In this document: one piece after another, positions 17,153 through 25,144 of the stretch
How the letters are laid out: each line of letters starts with the position of its first letter
How positions within the stretch are numbered: the stretch's first letter is position 1
Source: Vineibacter terrae
GTDB taxonomy: Bacteria; Pseudomonadota; Alphaproteobacteria; Reyranellales; Reyranellaceae
Direction of reading: 5' to 3'
Assembly (NCBI RefSeq): GCF_008039615.1
Contig: NZ_VDUZ01000005.1
Coordinates: forward strand, 124,001 to 188,000
Length of the DNA stretch: 64,000 nt
The notes under the pieces: model-generated
The model's input: the letters and a program-made list of their open reading frames with translations, nothing else
Databases searched by the model: none
Told to the model about the DNA's origin: nothing
Translations under genes and position numbers: made by a program

Positions 17153-18081
17153 ACGCGATGACCGAGCCCGTGGCCGAGGACGGCTACAACTTCGCCTTCC
17201 TCGACGAGCAGACCAAGCGGATGATCCGGCGCGCCATCCTCAAGGCGGTGGCGATCCCCGGACACCAGATCCCGTTCGGCAGCCGCGAGATGCCGCTGAG
17301 CTACGGCTGGGGCACCGGCGGCATCCAGGTGACGGCCGCCGTCATCGGCCGTGACGACACGCTGAAGGTGATCGACCAGGGCGCCGACGATACCACCAAC
17401 GCCGTCAGCATCCGCGGCTTCTTCCGCCGCATGACCGGCGTGGCCACGACCGAGCGCACCGACCAGGCCACGATCGTGCAGACCCGGCACCGGATCCCCG
17501 AGACCCGGCTCGCCGAGGGCCAGGTCATCGTCTACCAGGTGCCGATCCCCGAGCCGCTGCGCTGGCTGGAGCCACGCGAGACCGAGACCTGCAAGATGCA
17601 CGGCCTGGCCGAGTACGGCGCCATGCACGTGAAGCTCTACGAGGATATCGTGCGCTACGGCCGCATCGAGACGGCCTACGACTATCCCGTGATGGTCAAC
17701 GGCCGCTACCTGATGCGGCCCTCGCCGATCCCCAAGTTCGACAACCCCAAGATGGACCGCATGCCGGCGCTGCAGCTGTTCGGCGCCGGGCGCGAGAAGC
17801 GCATCTATGCCGTGCCGCCCTACACGTCGGTGAAGTCGCTCGACTTCGAGGACCATCCGTTCGAGGTCGAGCGCTGGGAGCATTGCTGCGCGCTGTGCGG
17901 CTCCAACGACAGCTTCCTCGACGAGATCGTGGTCGATGACAGCGGCAACCGCGCCTTCGTCTGCTCCGACACGGACTATTGCGGCGAGCGCCGCGCCCAG
18001 GGCCATCAGGGCGCCGGCATGCCGGCGGGCTACGGGCAGGCGGCCGCGGACGGCGCCGCCCCGGGCCGGAAGGGGGATTGA
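17149..18081 (+). CDS. phnJ: C-P lyase radical-SAM subunit PhnJ
   Basis: A 310-residue PhnJ, the enzyme that breaks the carbon-phosphorus bond. Fe-S cysteines C247, C250 and C272 and the thiyl-radical cysteine C278 have the same spacing as C241, C244, C266 and C272 of E. coli PhnJ (HCCALCGSND ... VCSDTDYCGE). The glycine-radical region is in SYGWGTGGIQVT. All catalytic residues are present, so the complex should be active. Confidence 0.96.
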   Translation: MNAMTEPVAEDGYNFAFLDEQTKRMIRRAILKAVAIPGHQIPFGSREMPLSYGWGTGGIQVTAAVIGRDDTLKVIDQGADDTTNAVSIRGFFRRMTGVATTERTDQATIVQTRHRIPETRLAEGQVIVYQVPIPEPLRWLEPRETETCKMHGLAEYGAMHVKLYEDIVRYGRIETAYDYPVMVNGRYLMRPSPIPKFDNPKMDRMPALQLFGAGREKRIYAVPPYTSVKSLDFEDHPFEVERWEHCCALCGSNDSFLDEIVVDDSGNRAFVCSDTDYCGERRAQGHQGAGMPAGYGQAAADGAAPGRKGD

Positions 18082-18084
18082 CCG

Positions 18085-18861
18085 ATGAAGGAGCAACCCA
18101 TCCTCGAGGTCCGGGACCTGACCAGGCGCTTCGGGCTGCGCACCGCCGTGCGCGACGTCGGCTTCGAGCTCTGGCCCGGCGAGGTGCTGGGCATCGTGGG
18201 CGAGTCCGGGTCGGGCAAGACCACGCTGCTGAACTGCGTCGGCGGCCGCCTGCCGGCGGATGACGGCACGGTGCTCTACCGCACCGCCGCCGGTCCGGCG
18301 GTCGACATGCTGGCCCTGGCCGAGGCCAAGCGCCGCCGGCTGCTGCGCACCGAGTGGGGCTTCGTGCACCAGAACCCGCGCGACGGGCTGCGGCTGGACG
18401 TCAGCGCCGGCGGCAATGTCGGCGAGCGGCTGATGGCGCTGGGCCACCGCCACTACGGCAACCTGCGGCAGGCGGCGATCGACTGGCTGGCGCAGGTCGA
18501 GATCGACACCGCGCGCGTCGACGATGCGCCGCGCGCCTTCTCCGGCGGCATGCAGCAGCGCCTGCAGATCGCGCGCAACCTGGTGACGCATCCGCGCGTG
18601 GTGCTGATGGACGAGCCCACCGGCGGGCTCGACGTCTCGGTGCAGGCGCGCCTGCTCGACCTGCTGCGCCGGCTGGTGCGCGAAACAGGCGTGTCGGCCG
18701 TGATCGTCACCCACGACCTGGGCGTGGCGCGGCTGCTTGCCGACCGGCTCCTGGTGATGAAGGGCGGCGAGGTGGTCGAAGGCGGCCTGACCGACCGCCT
18801 GCTCGATGATCCGCATCATCCCTACACCCAGCTCCTCGTGTCCTCAGCGCTTTCGGTGTGA
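18085..18861 (+). CDS. phnK: C-P lyase-associated ATPase PhnK
   Basis: A 258-residue ABC-type ATPase: Walker A GESGSGKTT, FVHQNPRDGLRL Q-loop, signature FSGGMQQRLQIARNL, Walker B VLMDEPTGGLDV, and a C-terminal HPYTQLLVSSAL typical of PhnK. In E. coli it docks on the PhnGHIJ core. Starts 3 bases after phnJ. Confidence 0.94.
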   Translation: MKEQPILEVRDLTRRFGLRTAVRDVGFELWPGEVLGIVGESGSGKTTLLNCVGGRLPADDGTVLYRTAAGPAVDMLALAEAKRRRLLRTEWGFVHQNPRDGLRLDVSAGGNVGERLMALGHRHYGNLRQAAIDWLAQVEIDTARVDDAPRAFSGGMQQRLQIARNLVTHPRVVLMDEPTGGLDVSVQARLLDLLRRLVRETGVSAVIVTHDLGVARLLADRLLVMKGGEVVEGGLTDRLLDDPHHPYTQLLVSSALSV

Positions 18862-18863
18862 CC

Positions 18864-19574
18864 ATGCGTGCCGACGAACCTGCTCTTCGCATCCGCTCCC
18901 TGCGCAAGACCTTCACCCTGCATCTGCGCGGCGGCGTGCGGATCGACGCGCTGCGTGGCGTCGACCTCGACCTGTTTCCGGCCGAAAGCGTGGTGCTGCG
19001 CGGCCCCTCGGGCGCCGGCAAGAGCACGCTGATGCGCTGCATCTACGGCAACTACGCCGCCGATGGCGGCAGCATCAGGGTCGCGCATGACGGCACCTCG
19101 GTCGAGCTGGTGGGCGCGGCCCCGCGGCAGGTCCATGACCTGCGGCGGCGCACCCTGGGATATGTCAGCCAGTTCCTGCGCGTGATCCCGCGCGTGCCGG
19201 CCATCGACATCGTGGCCGAGCCGCTGCTGGCGCGCGGCATCGCGGCGGCCGATGCGCGCAGGCGCGCCGCGGCGCTGCTGGAGCGCCTCAACATCCCCTC
19301 GCGCCTGTTCGACCTGCCGCCGGCCACATTCTCGGGCGGCGAACAGCAGCGGGTGAACATTGCGCACGTCTTCATCGCCCGCTATCCGATCCTGCTGCTT
19401 GACGAGCCGACCGCGTCGCTGGACGACGCGAACCGCGGTGTGGTGGTCGAGCTGATCCAGGAGGCGCGCCGCGACGGCGCGGCCATCCTGGCGATCCTGC
19501 ATGACGCGGCGGCGCGCGAGGCGCTGGCGACGCGCATCTTCGATCTGGCGCCGCGGTTGGCGGAGGTGGCCTGA
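18864..19574 (+). CDS. phnL: C-P lyase-associated ATPase PhnL
   Basis: A 236-residue ABC-type ATPase with Walker A GPSGAGKST, VSQFLRVIPRVPAIDIVAEPLL (PhnL-typical), signature FSGGEQQRVNIAH and Walker B LLLDEPTASLDD. ATG 18864 is 2 bases after phnK (a GTG at 18858 would overlap). Ends overlapping the phnM ATG by one base. Confidence 0.94.
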   Translation: MRADEPALRIRSLRKTFTLHLRGGVRIDALRGVDLDLFPAESVVLRGPSGAGKSTLMRCIYGNYAADGGSIRVAHDGTSVELVGAAPRQVHDLRRRTLGYVSQFLRVIPRVPAIDIVAEPLLARGIAAADARRRAAALLERLNIPSRLFDLPPATFSGGEQQRVNIAHVFIARYPILLLDEPTASLDDANRGVVVELIQEARRDGAAILAILHDAAAREALATRIFDLAPRLAEVA

Positions 19575-20710
19575 TGTCTGAGCTGGTTCTCACGGACGCG
19601 CGCATCGTCACGCCGCAGGCCGTCGTCACCGGCACCGTAGTGGTGCAGGGCGGCGTCATCGCGGCGATCGACGCGGGGCGCGCGGCGGCGGGCGAGGGGC
19701 TCGACGGCGACTATCTGATCCCCGGCCTGGTCGAGCTGCACACCGACAACATGGAGCGGCACTTCGCGCCGCGGCCCGGCGTGCGCTGGCCGTCGGTGTC
19801 GGCCGCCATGGCGCACGACGCGCAGATCGCCGCCGCTGGCATCACCACGGTGTTCGATGCCATCGCGCTGGGCTCGACCCAGGACCACGACATGCGCATC
19901 ACGTCGCTGGCCGAGATGCTGGGCGGCACCCGCACGGCGCGCGACAACGGCATGCTGCGCAGCGACCACCTGCTGCATCTGCGTTGCGAGGTGAGCTACC
20001 CGCAGATGCCCGACATGCTGGCCGACATGATCGGCGATCCCCGCGTCAGGCTGGTGTCGATCATGGACCACACGCCGGACCAGCGGCAGTTCGTGAACCC
20101 GGACAAGTACCGCGAGTACTACAAGGGCAAGTATGGCTTCAGCGAGACCGAGCTCGACACCTATCTCGACATGGCCCGCGCCCGCGGCGCGCGCCACAGC
20201 GCCGACAACCGCCGCGCCGTGACGACGATCTGCCAGCAGCACGGGGTGCCGATGGCGAGCCATGACGACGCCACGCCCGATCACGTCGCCGAGGCCCTGG
20301 CCGACGGCATGGTGGTGGCCGAGTTTCCGACCACGGTCGAGGCGGCACGGCTGTCGCGCGCGGGGGGCATGAAGGTGGTGATGGGCGGCCCCAACCTGAT
20401 CCGCGGCGGCTCGCATTCCGGCAACGTCTCGGCCGGCATGCTGGCCGAGCTGGGCCTGCTCGACATCGTCTCGTCGGACTATGTGCCCACCAGCCTGGTG
20501 GAGTCGGCATTCAAGCTGGCGCAGGACGTGCCCGGCATCGACCTGCCCAAGGCGATGGCGGCAGTGTCGCAGACGGCGGCCGAGGCCGTCGGCCTGAGCG
20601 ACCGCGGCGCCATCGAGGTCGGCCGCCGCGGCGATCTCGTGCGCGTGCGCCTGGTGGATGGCCAGCCCGTGGTGCGCACGGTCTGGCGTGACGGGACGAG
20701 GGTGGCATGA
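19574..20710 (+). CDS. phnM: RPnTP hydrolase PhnM
   Basis: A 378-residue amidohydrolase-superfamily enzyme that removes pyrophosphate from ribose 1-phosphonate triphosphate before C-P cleavage. Motifs include GLVELHTDNMERHFAPRPGVRW (metal-binding HxDN), MDHTPDQRQF, SHDDATPDH and GGPNLIRGGSHSGNVSA. Full length for the family. Confidence 0.95.
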   Translation: MSELVLTDARIVTPQAVVTGTVVVQGGVIAAIDAGRAAAGEGLDGDYLIPGLVELHTDNMERHFAPRPGVRWPSVSAAMAHDAQIAAAGITTVFDAIALGSTQDHDMRITSLAEMLGGTRTARDNGMLRSDHLLHLRCEVSYPQMPDMLADMIGDPRVRLVSIMDHTPDQRQFVNPDKYREYYKGKYGFSETELDTYLDMARARGARHSADNRRAVTTICQQHGVPMASHDDATPDHVAEALADGMVVAEFPTTVEAARLSRAGGMKVVMGGPNLIRGGSHSGNVSAGMLAELGLLDIVSSDYVPTSLVESAFKLAQDVPGIDLPKAMAAVSQTAAEAVGLSDRGAIEVGRRGDLVRVRLVDGQPVVRTVWRDGTRVA

Positions 20711-20714
20711 CGAC

Positions 20715-20830
20715 GACTGCTTCATGGTGAGCTCAGGTGAATGCTTCGCATTCAACGGGTCAAACCATGAAGCAGTCCGCACCAACGTTGTGCGAGAGCC
20801 TTCATGGTTCGACAAGCTCACCATGAAGGC
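20715..20830. repeat. Family A palindromic repeat (copy 2), inside the phn operon
   Basis: Hairpin 20715-20777 (GACTGCTTCATGG...CCATGAAGCAGTC, with an extra internal stretch containing AATGCTTCGCATT) and hairpin 20798-20830 (GCCTTCATGG...CCATGAAGGC). It separates phnM from the HD-domain gene and fills almost the whole gap. Confidence 0.9.
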
Positions 20831-20847
20831 TTCCAATCTGAAGGGCC

Positions 20848-21399
20848 ATGATGACGACGATCGACGATCTCTTCTCGCTGCTCGCCCTGGCGGGCGCGCG
20901 GCAATATGGCGGCGAGCAGGTGTCGCAGCTGGCGCATGCGCTGCAGACCGCGACCCTGGCGGTCGAGGCCGGCGAGCCGGCGCCCGTGATCGTGGCGTCG
21001 CTGTTCCATGACATCGGCCATCTGCTGGGCGAGGGCGATCGCGGGCTGGCGTCCCAGGGCATCGATGCGCGCCATGAGGACTCGGGCGCCGAGGCGCTGC
21101 GGCCGCTGTTCGGCGATGCTGTGGCCGAGCCGGTGCGCCTGCACGTGCCGGCCAAGCGCTGGCTGTGCTTCGCCGAGGGCGGCTACTGGGATTCACTGTC
21201 GCGTGGATCACAGGTCAGCCTCGCGGTGCAGGGCGGGCCGTTCGACGCGGCCCAGGCGGCGGCATTCATGGCGCAGCCGCATGCCGAAGCCGCAGTGCGC
21301 GTCCGCCGCTACGACGACCTCGCCAAGGTGCGCGGCCGCGGCACGCCGGGGCTGGCGGAATTCCGCAGCTGGACGACGATGCTGCGCGAAGATGCCTGA
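20848..21399 (+). CDS. PhnZ-like HD-domain protein of the phosphonate operon
   Basis: A 183-residue HD-domain protein of the phosphonate-operon HDIG type. Candidate iron ligands are H30, H54-D55, H76, H99 and D156/D157. The substrate-side residues Y20, E23 and K103 are spaced as in PhnZ (Y24, E27, H34, H58, D59, H80, H104, K108, D161). PhnZ is a diiron oxygenase that cleaves a hydroxyphosphonate made by the 2OG enzyme PhnY; no PhnY is seen nearby. AAGGG precedes ATG 20848. Its end overlaps phnN by 8 bases, so it is part of the operon. Oxygenase versus phosphohydrolase activity cannot be settled from sequence. Confidence 0.82.
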   Translation: MMTTIDDLFSLLALAGARQYGGEQVSQLAHALQTATLAVEAGEPAPVIVASLFHDIGHLLGEGDRGLASQGIDARHEDSGAEALRPLFGDAVAEPVRLHVPAKRWLCFAEGGYWDSLSRGSQVSLAVQGGPFDAAQAAAFMAQPHAEAAVRVRRYDDLAKVRGRGTPGLAEFRSWTTMLREDA

Positions 21400-21973
21400 C
21401 GGCAGGCGCCTGGTGCTGGTGGTCGGCCCCAGCGGCGCCGGCAAGGACAGCGTGATCCGCGGCGTCCAGGCGGCGCTGCGCGGACAGGCGGACGTGGTCT
21501 TCCCGCGCCGCGTGATCACCCGGCCGCACGATGCCACCGGCGGCGAGGATCACGAGCCCTGCGATCCGGCGGCGTTCGAGCGCCGGGCGGCCGCCGGCGA
21601 CTTCGCGCTGCACTGGCAGGCCAACGGCCTGCGCTACGGCGTGCCGGCCGGCATCGACCGCGACCTCGCCGCCGGCCGTGCCGTGGTGGTCAACGTGTCG
21701 CGGGCCATCATCGCCGATGCCGAGGCGCGCTATCCCGGCCTGCAGGTCTGTGTGATCACTGCGCCGCCATCCGTGCTGGCCGCGCGCCTGCGCGCTCGCG
21801 GCCGCGAATCGGCCGCCGATATCGACGCGCGGCTGGGCCGCGCCGATGCCTTCGCCGTGGCCGCACGTCACGTGCGCACCATCAGCAACGACGGGGCGCT
21901 GGAGGACAGCGTGCGGGCGCTGGTAGCGGTGATCGCCGCTTCTTCCCGCGACGGCCAGACCATTCGCATATGA
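21392..21973 (+). CDS. phnN: Ribose 1,5-bisphosphokinase PhnN
   Basis: A 193-residue guanylate-kinase-like P-loop enzyme (VVGPSGAGKDSVI, RRVITRPHDATGGEDHE) that turns ribose 1,5-bisphosphate into PRPP at the end of the C-P lyase pathway. ATG 21392 lies inside the HD gene's last codons. Its own last codons form the left arm of a long inverted repeat that follows. Confidence 0.92.
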   Translation: MPDGRRLVLVVGPSGAGKDSVIRGVQAALRGQADVVFPRRVITRPHDATGGEDHEPCDPAAFERRAAAGDFALHWQANGLRYGVPAGIDRDLAAGRAVVVNVSRAIIADAEARYPGLQVCVITAPPSVLAARLRARGRESAADIDARLGRADAFAVAARHVRTISNDGALEDSVRALVAVIAASSRDGQTIRI

Positions 21974-22103
21974 CCTCGCTGTCATCCCGAGCGCCCCCTT
22001 CGACAGGCTCAGGAGAGGGATCTCCTGCGGCAAGGCGCACGGTGCGCAATTCGCGGGAGATCCCTCGCTACGCTCGGGATGACGGTAGGGGCATATGCGA
22101 ATG
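21961..22103. repeat. Family B inverted repeat (copy 1) at the end of the phn operon
   Basis: The outer arms CATTCGCATATG (21961-21972) and CATATGCGAATG (22092-22103) are perfect complements; the left arm is the end of phnN. Inside lie the family B arms GTCATCCCGAGCG (21981-21993) and CGCTCGGGATGAC (22071-22083) with further pairing. It could act as operon terminator or mRNA stabiliser between convergent genes. Confidence 0.88.
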
Positions 22104-22132
22104 CCCCGCCTGCGCGGGGAGAAGGGAGGCGA

Positions 22133-22873
22133 TCACGCCGCCGCCAGCGCGTAGCGGGAGACCTGGCGGAACAGGGCGCCGGGGGAGGGCTCGACGAACA
22201 GCCATAGCGCGCTCAGCGTCAGCGGCGCGGCGATGGCTGGCGCGAGGTAGTCGGCCAGCGCCGACACGGCGCGGCTGCGGGCCGGCTCGTCGAGGCGCCC
22301 GGTCAGGGTGAAGTGCAGGCGGAAATCATCCATCACGTAGGGGTAGCCCCAGCGGATGAGGTTGGCCTCCTGCCGCGGCGTCAGGCCAGATGCGCGGCGG
22401 CGTTGCAGCTCGGCATCGTCGGGCGGCCGCCGGAAGACGTCGAAGGTGCGCACGATGTCGTCGACCAGCGCCCGCAGCGCCGCCGTCTCCTCGACCGGGC
22501 GCAGCGCCACGAAGCCCGACAGCGCCGTCACCTCCAGCCGGCCCAGGGTCACCGGGTCGCGTGCCGCCGTGAAGCTGCGCAACGTGTTGTCGAGCGCATG
22601 GCTGGACCGGTCGGCAGCCAGCCGGAAGGGCGGCTTCAAGGTCGCGTGGAAGCCGTAACGGGCCGGGTCCTCGGTCCAGGCTGCCGCCGTGGTCTCGTCG
22701 ACGCCGTCAAGCCGAGGCCGCTGCAGGCCCATGCCGCGCGCCGCATCGCGGCCGAGCCAGGCGCTGGCCAGGTTGTGCAGCATGCTGTCGGGATCGACGG
22801 CGGCGTAGATGGCGAAGCGATGCACGGCGGCGGACTCGAGGCGACGGGTGAGCGGACTTTGCAACGCCATCAT
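22133..22873 (-). CDS. DUF1045 phosphonate-locus 2H-type phosphoesterase
   Basis: A 246-residue protein of the DUF1045 phosphonate-operon family. The two 2H-phosphoesterase motifs are H76-A-T78 (YGFHATLKPPF) and H187-F-T189 (FRLHFTLTG), so hydrolysis of a cyclic phosphate is likely. No phnP is present; this protein is a candidate for opening 5-phosphoribosyl 1,2-cyclic phosphate in its place. GGAGAG precedes ATG 22873/22870; a GTG at 22825 would give a shorter protein starting at HRFAIY. Confidence 0.8.
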   Translation of the reverse strand: MMALQSPLTRRLESAAVHRFAIYAAVDPDSMLHNLASAWLGRDAARGMGLQRPRLDGVDETTAAAWTEDPARYGFHATLKPPFRLAADRSSHALDNTLRSFTAARDPVTLGRLEVTALSGFVALRPVEETAALRALVDDIVRTFDVFRRPPDDAELQRRRASGLTPRQEANLIRWGYPYVMDDFRLHFTLTGRLDEPARSRAVSALADYLAPAIAAPLTLSALWLFVEPSPGALFRQVSRYALAAA

Positions 22874-22896
22874 GACTCTCCGATGTCAGGTCTTCA

Positions 22897-23035
22897 CCTC
22901 TCCCGCAAGCGGGAGAGGTCGGCGGGCGCGTAGCGGCCGACGGGTGAGGGCCTCGCACACGGCATCTCGTGCTTGGGCCCTCACCTTCCCATGCCTTCGG
23001 CATGGGCCCCTTCCTCTCCCGCTTGCGGGAGAGGA
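22897..23035. repeat. Family C-like palindromic repeat (copy 1)
   Basis: CCTCTCCCGCAAGCGGGAGAGG at the left and CCTCTCCCGCTTGCGGGAGAGG at the right, each a hairpin and each the partner of the other, with CCCATGCCTTCGGCATGGG between. It lies between the DUF1045 start and the acid phosphatase stop. Confidence 0.88.
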
Positions 23036-23038
23036 GAT

Positions 23039-23893
23039 TTAGGGTCCCGGCCAGCCCTGCAGCACGTCGAGCTTGGCCTTGCGTTGGGCGGCGCGCGGCT
23101 GCTTGAAGTCGTGCAGGTAGGGCGCGGTGTCGAACGAGCCGTAGCTGGGGTTGGGCAGCATGATCCACTCGCGGCCCCAGCGCTCGATGTTCTCCTGGTA
23201 CACCTTCAGTCGGTCGGCCTCGCTGCCGCGATAGGCGTCGACGAAGTCGCCGAAATTGTCGCCCAGGCTGAGCAGGACGCGGTAGTCCTTGGCGACATGG
23301 GCGCGGCGGGTGCCCTTGGCCGAGCCCCAGTCCGGGCGCTCGCGCGCCATGAGGAACGTGTCGATGTTGCCGCCCATCGGGAAGCCCAGTCTCTCCATGT
23401 TGCGGCGCGTCGGCGCCTCCTCCTCGGCGCTGCGGTTGGTGATATAGAACACCTTGATGCCCTTGGCGTCGGCATACTTGGTGAACTCCAGCGCGCCGGG
23501 GATCGCGGTCGACATCTCGGCCGACACGAACTTCGTCCAGGTCTTGGAGTCGAAGGTCTGATCGGCCTTGATCATCCACACCTGGTAGGCCGAGTTGTCG
23601 AGCACGGTCTCGTCGATGTCGAGGATCACCGCCGGCGGCAGGCTCTCATAGGCGCCTGTCTGCTCTGCGGGCGCAGCCGTCCACTTCGTGTCGGCCAGCG
23701 CCTGCTCCAGCCGGATGCGCGCCAGCGTGTAGGCCGCCAGGCAGCTGGCCTTGTACTCGACCGAACGCTGCATCCACAGTGTCGCCAGCAGCGCATCATG
23801 GGGCGCCGGTCCGTCCTGGGCCCGCGCCGCCGCGATGGGCGCGGCGAGCACGGCGAGACTGAGCGCGAGAGCGCGCAGACGGCGCATGGTCAT
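23039..23893 (-). CDS. Secreted HAD acid phosphatase (5'-nucleotidase e(P4)-like)
   Basis: A 284-residue protein with a signal peptide (MTMRRLRALALSLAVLAAPI, cut near ARAQ) and no lipobox cysteine. The HAD nucleophile pair is D92 and D94 (ILDIDETVLDN), followed by VFYITNRSAEEEAPTRRN and LLSLGDNFGDF. The family (e(P4)/OlpA) dephosphorylates nucleotides and other monoesters in the periplasm, which fits its place next to nucleoside salvage genes. GGGAGAA precedes ATG 23893. Confidence 0.86.
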   Translation of the reverse strand: MTMRRLRALALSLAVLAAPIAAARAQDGPAPHDALLATLWMQRSVEYKASCLAAYTLARIRLEQALADTKWTAAPAEQTGAYESLPPAVILDIDETVLDNSAYQVWMIKADQTFDSKTWTKFVSAEMSTAIPGALEFTKYADAKGIKVFYITNRSAEEEAPTRRNMERLGFPMGGNIDTFLMARERPDWGSAKGTRRAHVAKDYRVLLSLGDNFGDFVDAYRGSEADRLKVYQENIERWGREWIMLPNPSYGSFDTAPYLHDFKQPRAAQRKAKLDVLQGWPGP

Positions 23894-23914
23894 GGCGAGT
23901 TCTCCCCTGGGATA

Positions 23915-24001
23915 GCTTCATGGTGAGCCTGCCGAACCATGAAGCGGTGCACCACGGTGCGCGCGTGGGCCTTCATGGTTCGACAAGCTCACCATGAAGG
24001 C
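23915..24001. repeat. Family A palindromic repeat (copy 3)
   Basis: Hairpins 23915-23945 and 23969-24001 (GCCTTCATGG...CCATGAAGGC). The second one overlaps the last codons and stop of the adenosine deaminase gene. Confidence 0.9.
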
Positions 24002-25002
24002 TTGTTTGACTTCGTGTACGCCGCGACCCGTTCGCTCAGACGACGTTTTGTGCCGGTGTCGGCGAAGGCGGCGTCGACCGCGGTTCGCGTGATGCGCAGC
24101 AGATCCTGTGCGCCGAGCCCGAAGGCGTCGGCCGCCATCTGGTATTCGCGGCCGATGCTGGTGTCGAAGTACGGCGGGTCGTCCGAGTTCAGCGTCACCT
24201 TGCAGCCGGCGTCGATCAGGCGCCGCAGCGGATGGACGGCGAGGTCGGGGTACACACCCAGCGCCACGTTGCTGCCGGGGCACACCTCCAGCACGATGCC
24301 GCGTCGCGCGATCTCTTCCAGCAGGCGCGGATCCTCGCTGGCGCGCACGCCGTGGCCGATGCGGGTGACGGGCAGGGCCGCGATCGTGGCCCGCACGCTG
24401 TCGGCGCCGCCGACCTCGCCGGCATGCGCCGTGCACGGATAGCCGGCATCGGCCACCAGCCGGTAGGCGGGCGCGAAGTCGGCCGGCGCATGGCGCAGCT
24501 CGTCCCCGGCCATGCCGAAGCCCACGACGTAAGGATGCCGCTGCTCCAGCATCAGGCGGGCCATGGCCAGGGCGCGATCGGGTCCGCGGTGGCGCAGGCA
24601 GATCGCGATCAGGCGGCCGACGATGCCGAACTCTTTTTCGGCGGCATCGATGCCCGCCGCCAGGGCCTCGAGCTGCGCGGCGTAGTCCATGCCGACATCC
24701 AGCGCGTGCTCCGGCGAGGTGAAGAGCTCGACATAGATTGCGCCCTCGGCGGCGCAGCGCCGCAGGTAGTCGTAGATCACGTCGCGGTAGTCCTGCGGCC
24801 GGCGCATCGCGCTGCTGGCGCTGTCGTAGGCCCGCAGGAAGCTGTTGAAGTCGCTCCAGGCGAAGCGGTGCTCGTCGGCGAACAGCGCCTCGGGCATGGC
24901 GATGCCGTTGCGCGCGGCCAGGCGGCGCACCAGCGCCGGCGGCGCCGAGCCCTCGATGTGGCAGTGCAGCTCGACCTTGGGCAGGGTGGCGATGGTGGTC
25001 AT
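23989..25002 (-). CDS. add: Adenosine deaminase
   Basis: A 337-residue adenosine/adenine deaminase. Zinc ligands H13 and H15 (VELHCHIEGS), the catalytic HAGE in CTAHAGEVGG, and TLNSDDPPYF are present. ATG 25002 is the start; the open frame beyond it is a family B repeat. The last residues (KPSW and the stop) are read from family A repeat copy 3, so the original C-terminus has been altered slightly. It works with the phosphorylases upstream in purine salvage; adenine deaminase activity is an alternative. Confidence 0.88.
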   Translation of the reverse strand: MTTIATLPKVELHCHIEGSAPPALVRRLAARNGIAMPEALFADEHRFAWSDFNSFLRAYDSASSAMRRPQDYRDVIYDYLRRCAAEGAIYVELFTSPEHALDVGMDYAAQLEALAAGIDAAEKEFGIVGRLIAICLRHRGPDRALAMARLMLEQRHPYVVGFGMAGDELRHAPADFAPAYRLVADAGYPCTAHAGEVGGADSVRATIAALPVTRIGHGVRASEDPRLLEEIARRGIVLEVCPGSNVALGVYPDLAVHPLRRLIDAGCKVTLNSDDPPYFDTSIGREYQMAADAFGLGAQDLLRITRTAVDAAFADTGTKRRLSERVAAYTKSNKPSW

Positions 25003-25031
25003 GGTGAAGGTGTCGTGTTGGACAAATTCAC

Positions 25032-25118
25032 TGTCATCCCGAGCGCAGCGAGGGATCTCCTGCGGAAGACGCACGGTGCGCCGTTCGCGGGAGATCCCTC
25101 GCTGCGCTCGGGATGACA
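25032..25118. repeat. Family B inverted repeat (copy 2)
   Basis: TGTCATCCCGAGCGCAGCG at the left and CGCTGCGCTCGGGATGACA at the right, extended inward by GAGGGATCTCC/GGAGATCCCTC. Located between adenosine deaminase and the 2OG oxygenase. Confidence 0.92.
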
Positions 25119-25144
25119 TGGAGCGGCAGTGAGGCTTGCCTTGC

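Noticed and set aside
8241-24001. Family A and B repeats as CRISPR arrays
   Set aside because: Copies are isolated, kilobases apart, with no regular spacers and no cas genes.
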